Part shown: positions 1 to 4,466 of the stretch, one piece after another
Position numbering within the stretch: position 1 is the stretch's first letter
How the letters are laid out: the number at the start of each line of letters is the position of its first letter
From: an uncultured Lachnoclostridium sp.
Lineage (GTDB): Bacteria; Bacillota; Clostridia; Lachnospirales; Lachnospiraceae
Reading direction: 5' to 3'
Assembly (NCBI GenBank): GCA_905212635.1
Contig: CAJMFH010000060.1
Span: 1-5,343, forward strand
DNA: 5,343 bases
Made by a program: the position numbers and the translations under genes
Notes under the pieces: model-generated
What the model saw: the letters and a program-made list of their open reading frames with translations, nothing else
Database searches by the model: none
Told to the model about the DNA's origin: nothing

Positions 1-69
1 AGGATTAGTCTATCGGTAGGGCGCCAGCTTCCCAAGCTGGATAGGCGGGTTCGATTCCCGTATCCTGCT
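1..69 (+). tRNA. tRNA-Gly (anticodon CCC), missing its first two bases
   Basis: The cloverleaf can be folded by hand. The 3' acceptor strand ATCCTGC (62-68) pairs with AGGAT at 1-5, leaving room for a GC just before the window. The D arm is GTCT/GGGC (8-11 with 19-22). The anticodon stem is CCAGC/GCTGG (24-28 with 36-40) around the 7-nt loop TTCCCAA, which puts anticodon CCC at 31-33 and so reads the glycine codon GGG. The T arm is GCGGG-TTCGATT-CCCGT. The discriminator is T69, usual for bacterial tRNA-Gly. CCA is not encoded (TTT follows), so the nucleotidyltransferase must add it. The promoter lies outside the window, and no terminator is seen before the next gene. Confidence 0.95.
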
Positions 70-87
70 TTTAGGTAACTTGTGGCG

Positions 88-94
88 AAAGGAG
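88..94 (+). promoter_or_regulatory. Ribosome binding site AAAGGAG that fixes the 70-aa start
   Basis: AAAGGAG sits 8 nt before ATG 103. The longer in-frame reading from GTG 82 would place this site inside the gene and has no Shine-Dalgarno sequence of its own, because it begins only 12 nt after the tRNA. The ATG at 103 is therefore the better start. Confidence 0.8.
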
Positions 95-102
95 AGCCAT
101 AC

Positions 103-315
103 ATGATTAAATATGAAGTGATAGAGATTGAGGAGCCGGATTTTGGCTGTGAAGGAAGACCCGATGGGGCGGTTCCGATGGCGAAAGTGACGCTGCGAGG
201 TGTGCAGGACGGCGCGCTGGTGAAAGTGGAGATCGCGGACGGTTATCTTTATCAGGAAGAGATTGACGAAGGAAGCATCATATATCAGGACGATGCGGGA
301 AGGTGGAAAAAATAG
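103..315 (+). CDS. Small acidic protein of unknown function (70 aa), paired with a NifX-like gene
   Basis: I do not recognise a named family. The protein is 70 aa, acidic, and has no signal peptide or membrane segment, so it should be cytoplasmic. It begins MIKYEVIEIEEPDFGCEG, with a single Cys at residue 17 inside a D-F-G-C-E-G turn. It continues with short alternating strands (AKVTLRG, ALVKVEIADG) and ends in a basic WKK, which suggests a small beta-rich fold. The start at ATG 103 is chosen from the AAAGGAG 8 nt upstream. Its stop is 3 nt before the NifX-like gene, and the likely ribosome site of that gene (AAGGTGG, 300-306) lies inside this reading frame, so the two are probably translationally coupled. 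No promoter is visible between the tRNA and this gene. A role with the metal-cluster protein is only inferred from linkage. Confidence 0.8.
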   Translation: MIKYEVIEIEEPDFGCEGRPDGAVPMAKVTLRGVQDGALVKVEIADGYLYQEEIDEGSIIYQDDAGRWKK

Positions 316-318
316 AGA

Positions 319-717
319 ATGAAAATAGCAGTAACATACGATGAGCAGACAGGAGAAGTGTTCCAGCATTTTGGACACTCCGATGCATTTAAGATTTATG
401 AATTTGGTGAGAGCGGACTAACCGGAGCCATGGTGCTCAATACATCTGCGATCAATGGACATGAAGCGATGGCTTCGTTTTTGGCAAAAGGCGATGTCAA
501 AGTGCTGATCTGTGGCGGTGTCGGCGAGGGCGCGATGCTTGCACTCAGCGAAGAAGGAATCCTCGTTGTGCCGGGAGTGAGCGGCGATGCAGATCTTGCG
601 GTGGCACAGTTTCTGCAAGGTGTGCTTGCGACGGACAATACACCAAATTGTGATCATGGACAATTCCCGGGTGGCGGTTGCAGCGGCGGCTGTGGCGGAT
701 GCAGGGGATGTCATTGA
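319..717 (+). CDS. NifB/NifX-family (dinitrogenase Fe-Mo cofactor biosynthesis-like) cluster-binding protein
   Basis: The 132-aa protein has the single-domain Fe-Mo cofactor biosynthesis fold (PF02579; MTH1175-like group) over about residues 1-105. Visible landmarks are MKIAVTYDE at the N terminus, HFGHS at 17-21, GHEAMASFL at 47-55, the core ICGGVGEGA at 64-72 and VPGVSGDAD at 84-92. After the fold comes a tail rich in Gly and Cys (residues 111-132) with Cys at 111, 121, 125, 128 and 131 and a final His; C65 lies in the core. In nitrogen fixers, relatives (NifX, NifY, the NifB C-terminal domain) carry Fe-S or FeMo-co precursors. Stand-alone copies in non-fixing Clostridia are common and their function is not settled. 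No nif genes are visible here, so nitrogen fixation should not be assumed. The tail could bind Fe-S or another thiophilic metal. The gene lies 3 nt after the 70-aa gene and ahead of a strong terminator. Confidence 0.9.
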   Translation: MKIAVTYDEQTGEVFQHFGHSDAFKIYEFGESGLTGAMVLNTSAINGHEAMASFLAKGDVKVLICGGVGEGAMLALSEEGILVVPGVSGDADLAVAQFLQGVLATDNTPNCDHGQFPGGGCSGGCGGCRGCH

Positions 718-733
718 GATAATAAAACGTCTT

Positions 734-778
734 AAAGGGCAGGAAATTAACCATTTTGTTAGTTTCCTGCCCTTTTTT
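734..778 (+). terminator. Strong Rho-independent terminator of the tRNA/NifX-like operon
   Basis: AAAGGGCAGGAAA (734-746) pairs perfectly with TTTCCTGCCCTTT (763-775), giving 13 bp that extend inward through a G-T pair to an 8-nt loop. The 3' arm runs directly into T773-T778. It begins 16 nt after the stop of the NifX-like gene. On the other strand the stem is followed by AAGACG after a short T run, so it may act weakly in both directions. Confidence 0.92.
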
Positions 779-788
779 GTATCGTAGC

Positions 789-816
789 AAAATAAACCAC
801 CGGCTAAGCCGGTGGT
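789..816 (-). terminator. Palindromic hairpin after the Rpn-family gene; probable minus-strand terminator
   Basis: On the minus strand ACCACCGGC (816-808) pairs perfectly with GCCGGTGGT (804-796) around a TTA loop. The 3' arm is followed by TTATTTT (795-789), a reasonable U-rich tract. It starts 5 nt after the TAA of the Rpn-family gene, so it fits as that gene's terminator. The perfect, short-looped, GC-rich form also resembles the REP or IS-end hairpins that accompany some small transposase-like genes. No second copy occurs in the window. Confidence 0.65.
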
Positions 817-821
817 AATAA

Positions 822-1853
822 TTACGAGTTAGACTTTTGGGTTTTTTGCAGTTTCTCAATCAGAGCATACGCTTTTGCAAGTTCGTCACTCTGGTTTTGG
901 ATGGTGTCCTCTTTAAGTTTCAGTTCGTCATCCTTTTTCCGGATGATGTCCCTTGCTTCATCCAAATCTTTCTGCATTTCATCAACCATATATTCAGCGG
1001 TATTGTGATCCAGTTCGGCTAATTCTTTGGAATACATGTTCATCACCTTCTCCGTGTTTTGACAGAGGTGGAAGATGTCTTTGTACATTTCTCTGAACAT
1101 TGGAAAATTTTGGATAAGATCATAAATCTGTTCCGGATCGTCTGTACTTAAAAAAGTAAGCCAAGCCTCCAACTCTGTGTCGATATCTTTATTTTCCATG
1201 GTTTTATGGAAAATGTCAAGAGGAATGAACAAAAAATTCTGTAAAAGGTTCATTTCCAGTTTTGTGTCGGAGACGGCATGAAAAAAATGCAGATAGGTGT
1301 CCGGAAAGGCGTGAAATTCTTTTGGACTGTGTTCAAAGAAAACGATGACATGAACCGGTCGGATGTTTTTGTAATTAAAGTTCTTGGAATCACGATCTTT
1401 TACACGCTTGTACTGGCGAAGCAGAAGGTCGGCAGAGTAGCAGGAGGCGCGCTCGCCGGGAAAGCGGTAGCCGATCTTTTGCACCTCGATATTGGCGATA
1501 CTTCCATCTTCGAACTCAACGACGATGTCGGTGATCAAAAAAGATGGCTCTACGGTAATGCGGGTAGTGTCATTTGGCAGAACTTTTAAGACTCGGACGT
1601 TCTTATTTAATAAGAGAGATAAAAGCCGGCTGAGCCGCTGCGGATTGTATTCCGGATTAAAAACTTCTTTGAAAAAGCTGTCAAAAAGGATCTTGACCCC
1701 GCGCTGGCCGGTGCAGATATCGAGAAATGATTCCTTTTGCGCTTCACTCCAGCGGATGAACAGGTTGTTTAATTTCCAGCTGCTTTGAATCTCTGCTAAA
1801 ACTTCCTCGCGTTTGCGGTAGGAAAATAAATTTTGTAATGTTTTTTTGTGCAT
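822..1853 (-). CDS. Rpn-family recombination-promoting nuclease / putative transposase (PD-(D/E)XK)
   Basis: The 343-aa protein belongs to the PD-(D/E)XK nuclease group annotated as Rpn or 'putative transposase' (PF12784/TIGR01784 type). Over about residues 35-260 it shows WSEAQKESFLDICTGQ, RGVKILFDSFFKEV, then the presumed active site: D109 (in ITDIVVEF), and E123-V-Q125 (in ANIEVQK), 14 residues later. The E-x-Q replaces the classical E-x-K, as is usual in this family. RASCYSADLLLRQYKR (135-150) is the downstream conserved helix. Residues from about 283 to 340 are highly charged with a heptad-like pattern and probably form a coiled coil. Family members such as E. coli RpnA are DNA endonucleases that raise RecA-independent recombination; true transposition is unproven. 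Start ATG 1853 has AAAGGAGG (1867-1860) 6 nt upstream. The gene is intact, convergent with the NifX-like operon, and stands alone. It may be a mobile or multicopy gene. Family call is firm; biological role is not. Confidence 0.92.
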   Translation of the reverse strand: MHKKTLQNLFSYRKREEVLAEIQSSWKLNNLFIRWSEAQKESFLDICTGQRGVKILFDSFFKEVFNPEYNPQRLSRLLSLLLNKNVRVLKVLPNDTTRITVEPSFLITDIVVEFEDGSIANIEVQKIGYRFPGERASCYSADLLLRQYKRVKDRDSKNFNYKNIRPVHVIVFFEHSPKEFHAFPDTYLHFFHAVSDTKLEMNLLQNFLFIPLDIFHKTMENKDIDTELEAWLTFLSTDDPEQIYDLIQNFPMFREMYKDIFHLCQNTEKVMNMYSKELAELDHNTAEYMVDEMQKDLDEARDIIRKKDDELKLKEDTIQNQSDELAKAYALIEKLQKTQKSNS

Positions 1854-1896
1854 AAAATGCCTCCTTTAGTGTTTGGGTTATTGCGTCAAATTAATT

Positions 1897-2019
1897 TTAA
1901 ATCGTTATGGGAATTAATAAGGATTCAGGACTTCCCTCCCTCATTTGCATTTCGAACACTTCGTGTTCTTTCTCGCCTTTGACAAGGCTAAAAATGCTCA
2001 TAAGGGGATTAGGTCCCAT
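1897..2019 (-). other. Possible 40-aa open frame or gene remnant in the Rpn-family leader
   Basis: Reading ATG 2019 to TAA 1897 on the minus strand gives a 40-aa peptide that starts MGPNPLMSIFSLVKGEK and continues with EHEVFEMQMREGSPES. The frame stays open upstream to a TAA near 2068. An internal ATG lies at 2001. The amino-acid and codon make-up looks like real protein rather than shadow, but no convincing Shine-Dalgarno sequence precedes either ATG and the peptide has no recognisable domain. It could be a leader peptide, a decayed gene end, or chance within a structured repeat. The opposite strand also carries a 69-codon frame over this stretch, which argues for caution. Confidence 0.25.
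1954..1988. repeat. Two adjacent small inverted repeats
   Basis: GAACAC-TTC-GTGTTC (1954-1968) is a perfect 6-bp stem with a 3-nt loop. GCCTT-TGAC-AAGGC (1975-1988) is a perfect 5-bp stem with a 4-nt loop. They are 6 nt apart. Neither is followed by a T tract on either strand, so they do not look like terminators. Confidence 0.5.
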
Positions 2020-2021
2020 GT

Positions 2022-2064
2022 GCACAAAAATTTGGAATATAAAGAAAATAGATTTTCTTTGTGC
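2022..2064. repeat. Nested inverted repeat at the predicted 5' end of the Rpn-family transcript
   Basis: The outer arms are GCACAAA (2022-2028) and TTTGTGC (2058-2064). Inside lies AAAGAAAAT (2041-2049) paired with ATTTTCTTT (2052-2060) around AG. The outer 3' arm and inner arm share three bases (2058-2060), so the two stems compete or shorten each other. With a minus-strand start near 2063 the transcript would begin almost exactly at this structure. Confidence 0.45.
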
Positions 2065-2069
2065 TGATT

Positions 2070-2098
2070 ATGGTACCGTATTCAGCGAGAAATGTCAA
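2070..2098 (-). promoter_or_regulatory. Predicted sigma-A promoter driving the Rpn-family leader
   Basis: On the minus strand a perfect -35 TTGACA (2098-2093) is followed after 17 nt by TACCAT (2075-2070), which matches 4 of 6 bases of the -10 consensus including the key first A and last T. The start would fall near 2063, giving a leader of about 210 nt before ATG 1853. This is the best promoter-like pair I found for the Rpn-family gene; the later TTGACG at 1889-1884 has no usable -10. Confidence 0.5.
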
Positions 2099-2145
2099 GG
2101 AAAAAATGGTTTCTAAAATTTTAAGAGTTCCTCCGATTTTTCCCA

Positions 2146-2174
2146 TTGCAAAACCCCCCATTTTCCTGTATGAT
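2146..2174 (+). promoter_or_regulatory. Predicted sigma-A promoter of the GH43 beta-xylosidase gene
   Basis: TTGCAA (2146-2151), 17-nt spacer, TATGAT (2169-2174). The -10 differs from consensus by one base and the spacing is ideal; the -35 is moderate. The start would be near 2181, giving a leader of about 28 nt before ATG 2209. The moderate -35 fits a gene needing an activator. A perfect palindrome TAAAATTTTA at 2114-2123, around -60, could be an operator but is AT-only and may be chance. I see no convincing cre (CcpA) site. Confidence 0.65.
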
Positions 2175-2192
2175 AGAAGATAGATTAACAGT

Positions 2193-2199
2193 AAGGAGG
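2193..2199 (+). promoter_or_regulatory. Ribosome binding site AAGGAGG that fixes the GH43 start
   Basis: AAGGAGG lies 9 nt before ATG 2209. The frame is open upstream to a TTG at 2146, but that TTG lies in the predicted -35 and would precede the transcript start, so ATG 2209 is the real start. Confidence 0.85.
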
Positions 2200-2208
2200 C
2201 ATACATTT

Positions 2209-3831
2209 ATGTTGCAGATTAAGAATCCGGTTTTGCCGGGATTTAATGCAGATCCATCCATTATTCGCGTGGATGATACATATTATATTGCGAACTCTAC
2301 GTTTGAGTGGTTTCCGGGAGTTCGTCTGCACGAGTCAAAAGATTTAGTACATTGGAATCTTCTTCCATCCGCATTGTCCACGACGACATTGCTTGATATG
2401 AAAGGAAATCCGTCATCGGGAGGTATCTGGGCGCCGGATCTTTCCTATGCAGATGGAAAATTCTGGCTGATTTATACGGATGTAAAAGTAACCGAAGGAC
2501 CGTTCAAAGATATGATCAATTATCTGACGACGGCAGAAGATATCCGCGGACCTTGGTCAGATCCGATCCGTGTGAATGGTGTGGGATTTGATGCTTCTTT
2601 GTTCCACGATGATGACGGACGCAAATACCTCGTTCAGCAGACATGGGATCACCGTGAATACCACCATGCATTTGATGGTATCACATTGACGGAATTTGAT
2701 ACCGAGACGATGAAATTAAAACCGGAGACAGCTCGTACGATCTACGCCGGAACGGATGTCAAATTGGTTGAGGGACCACATTTGTATAAGATCAACGGAT
2801 ATTATTATCTGTTTGCTGCACAGGGTGGAACCGTCTGGACACATCAGGAAGTAGTAGCTCGTTCAAAGACATTGGATGCGTTGAGTTTTGAGACCGAGCC
2901 GGGCGATCCATTTATTACAAACTTTGATACACCGGAACTTGAGATCCAGAAGCAGGGTCATGGTGCTCTCGTAGAGACTCCTGGTGGCGAGTGGTATTAT
3001 GCAAGTTTGTGTGGAAGACCGTGGAATCACGAAAATGAAAGTTCGATCGACCCACGTGGCTGGTGTCCTCTTGGTCGTGAGACAGCGATCCAGAAAGTAT
3101 ATTGGGATGAAGAAGGCTGGCCTCGTATCGAGGGCGGACACGGTGGAAAAGTGCTTGTGGATGCGCCGAAAGATGCGATTTTGACAGAAGCACCGGCAGA
3201 TCATTCGATGCATGATGAATTTGATACACCAATACTTCATGATGAATGGAATACCCTTCGCGTACCATTTACCGAGGAAATGGGTACGACAGGAGACGGT
3301 AAACTGACATTGGTGGGAAGAGGTTCCCTTAGCAATAAACATGAGCTTTCATTGGTGGCGAAACGCTGGCAGGCATTTAATTTTGATGCCGAAGTGAAAG
3401 TGAAATTTGATCCGTTTAACTATCAGCAGATGGCTGGACTGACAAATTTTTACAATGACAAGCACTGGTCATTCGCTTTTGTTACCTGGAATGAGAAAAA
3501 TGGCCGCGTGATTGAAGTGGCAGAGTGCAACCGTGGCGGATATCGTTCCTTCCTTCGCGACGATGCGATTCCGGTACCGGATGATGTAGAATTTGTATGG
3601 CTTCGCACAAAGGTAAGAAAACAGTCTTACAGCTACGAATATTCCTTTGACGGAAAGAATTATACCGAAATTCCGGGTACATTGGATGCAGCTGTATTGT
3701 CTGACGATTATGTACTTCAGTCTTACGGTGGATTCTTTACCGGAGCATTTGTCGGCATGGCATGCGTGGATTATTCCGGATACGATCAGACCGCAGAATT
3801 CCGCAGTTTTGATTACAAAGAATTGGATTAA
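2209..3831 (+). CDS. GH43 beta-xylosidase (xylan 1,4-beta-xylosidase), cytoplasmic
   Basis: The 540-aa enzyme removes xylose from the non-reducing end of xylobiose and short xylo-oligosaccharides by an inverting mechanism. The N-terminal five-bladed beta-propeller covers about residues 4-310. D15 (in FNADPS) is the expected general base, D128 (in GFDAS) the pKa modulator and E188 (in LVEGP) the general acid. TFEWFPGV (31-38), GIWAPD (72-77), H251 (QGHGAL) and R290 (LGRET) match substrate-pocket landmarks of the Selenomonas SXA / Geobacillus XynB3 group (GH43 subfamily 11). About residues 330-540 form the concanavalin-like C-terminal domain (GH43_C2 type); GGFFTGAFVG at 507-516 is characteristic of it. 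The length is normal for this group. No signal peptide is seen, so it acts on imported oligosaccharides. It has its own promoter and converges with a DUF624 gene, overlapping by 4 bp. Some relatives also cleave alpha-L-arabinofuranosides, so minor arabinofuranosidase activity is possible. Confidence 0.96.
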   Translation: MLQIKNPVLPGFNADPSIIRVDDTYYIANSTFEWFPGVRLHESKDLVHWNLLPSALSTTTLLDMKGNPSSGGIWAPDLSYADGKFWLIYTDVKVTEGPFKDMINYLTTAEDIRGPWSDPIRVNGVGFDASLFHDDDGRKYLVQQTWDHREYHHAFDGITLTEFDTETMKLKPETARTIYAGTDVKLVEGPHLYKINGYYYLFAAQGGTVWTHQEVVARSKTLDALSFETEPGDPFITNFDTPELEIQKQGHGALVETPGGEWYYASLCGRPWNHENESSIDPRGWCPLGRETAIQKVYWDEEGWPRIEGGHGGKVLVDAPKDAILTEAPADHSMHDEFDTPILHDEWNTLRVPFTEEMGTTGDGKLTLVGRGSLSNKHELSLVAKRWQAFNFDAEVKVKFDPFNYQQMAGLTNFYNDKHWSFAFVTWNEKNGRVIEVAECNRGGYRSFLRDDAIPVPDDVEFVWLRTKVRKQSYSYEYSFDGKNYTEIPGTLDAAVLSDDYVLQSYGGFFTGAFVGMACVDYSGYDQTAEFRSFDYKELD

Positions 3832-4424
3832 TTGATAGAAAGAGCCTTTTTTAAACCAGGCTCGATCAGATGGCTGGCGATGCAGCAGAGGATTCCGGGA
3901 AGAAGGACGAAAAGTCCGGGAACCGGGAAAACGATGACGCAGGCGCCGGCCATTGTAAATAATAGGATGAAAGTTTCTTTGATGTGGCCTGCCATCAGTC
4001 GTACGGAGAGCAGAAGGACGGCAGGAAATGAAGCGCGCAGGTGTGAGATCACGGCAAAGATATAATTGGCGAGAACCCAGAGGACGAGGCAGATTACCAT
4101 CCATAAAAAGGGCGGTAAAAGATTGCCGTTTTTTTCGGTAAAGACTTGGGAAAGATCTACAGCCATCGCGGCACCGTAACAAAGAAACAGGATCGTTGGT
4201 GCAAGAGATTGGAAAAAATTGGATTTGAAGGCCGAGAAATATTCCCGGCAGATGTGAGCGGAAGTTTGTGTGTGACCGCGCGAGATACAGTGATAAAGCG
4301 CGGTCAAAGAAGCCCCTGAAGTGATAAGAGGGATACTCGTAAATAAAAATAAAAAGCCAAGCACGATTAGCTGACATGCAGTAGTCAGCCAGTCGTACAA
4401 TTTGTTTTCAAGTAATGATTTCAT
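3828..4424 (-). CDS. DUF624 / YesL-like integral membrane protein
   Basis: The 198-aa protein matches the DUF624 (PF04854, YesL-like) pattern in size, membrane layout and gene context. Likely membrane segments are at about 14-38, 73-91, 104-128, 131-146 and 152-185. The first ends in TSIPLITSGASLTALYH (29-45), the conserved start of the family. Biochemical function is unknown; members sit beside YesM/YesN-type two-component systems and sugar ABC transporters, which suggests a role in sugar sensing or uptake. ATG 4424 has GGGGAGG 5 nt upstream. It follows the response-regulator gene by 42 nt with no terminator between, so the two are probably co-transcribed. Its TAA (3830-3828) overlaps the TAA of the convergent xylosidase gene. 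Family confidence rests on pattern recall, without an alignment. Confidence 0.85.
   Translation of the reverse strand: MKSLLENKLYDWLTTACQLIVLGFLFLFTSIPLITSGASLTALYHCISRGHTQTSAHICREYFSAFKSNFFQSLAPTILFLCYGAAMAVDLSQVFTEKNGNLLPPFLWMVICLVLWVLANYIFAVISHLRASFPAVLLLSVRLMAGHIKETFILLFTMAGACVIVFPVPGLFVLLPGILCCIASHLIEPGLKKALSIN
3842..3863. repeat. Inverted repeat at the convergent gene junction; weak terminator candidate
   Basis: GAGCCT (3842-3847) pairs with AGGCTC (3858-3863) around a 10-nt loop. It lies 10 nt after the xylosidase stop and inside the last codons of the DUF624 gene. On the plus strand it is followed by GATCAG, which is not a T tract; on the minus strand TTTCTAT follows. It is at best a weak terminator. 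No better candidate is seen for either gene, so transcripts may overlap here. Confidence 0.3.
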
Positions 4425-4466
4425 AGAAACCTCCCCAAATAAATGATAAATTAAGCGGATTTCCGG

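Larger units (their letters stand above)
1868..2145. other. Structured intergenic region of about 280 nt between the Rpn-family and GH43 genes
   Basis: This gap separates two divergent genes. It holds a good minus-strand promoter (2070-2098), four inverted repeats (1954-1968, 1975-1988, 2004-2017, 2022-2064), a 40-codon minus-strand frame of coding-like composition (1897-2019) and a 10-bp perfect palindrome TAAAATTTTA (2114-2123) just upstream of the GH43 -35. I see no tRNA, known riboswitch or intact gene. The density of small hairpins and the coding-like frame suggest either a structured leader RNA of the Rpn-family gene or the remains of a repeated element. Confidence 0.6.

Noticed and set aside
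82..102. GTG 82 as start of the 70-aa gene (77 aa form)
   Set aside because: It would put the strong AAAGGAG inside the gene, and no ribosome site can fit between it and the tRNA.
319..717. Nitrogen fixation locus
   Set aside because: Only a stand-alone NifX-like domain is present. No nifH, D, K, E, N or full NifB is visible, and such single-domain proteins are common in non-fixing anaerobes.
1861..1889. TTGACG (1889-1884, minus) as the promoter of the Rpn-family gene
   Set aside because: The matching -10 position falls on the ribosome site AAGGAG and has no TATAAT-like sequence.
1907..2116. A 69-codon plus-strand frame in the intergenic region
   Set aside because: It has no ribosome site, ends before the GH43 promoter and is Cys/Ser/Ile-rich. 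The minus-strand reading of the same bases looks more protein-like, so I treat this as a shadow or a repeat.
2146..2208. TTG 2146 as start of the xylosidase (561 aa form)
   Set aside because: The TTG lies in the predicted -35 box. Family proteins start a few residues before NPVLPGFNADPS, matching ATG 2209 with AAGGAGG.
2863..3342. Two long antisense frames inside the xylosidase gene
   Set aside because: They lie wholly opposite conserved GH43 sequence, have no ribosome sites and resemble no protein family.
3469..4377. A 302-codon minus-strand open frame spanning the end of the xylosidase gene and most of the DUF624 gene
   Set aside because: It is antisense to a certain GH43 domain and out of frame with the well-supported DUF624 gene, has no ribosome site, and its composition (rich in Arg, Ser, His, Phe) is that of a shadow frame.
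4454..4466. CGGATTTCCG palindrome after the response-regulator stop
   Set aside because: It has only a 4-bp stem with a 2-nt loop and no T tract, too weak to call a terminator between co-directional genes.
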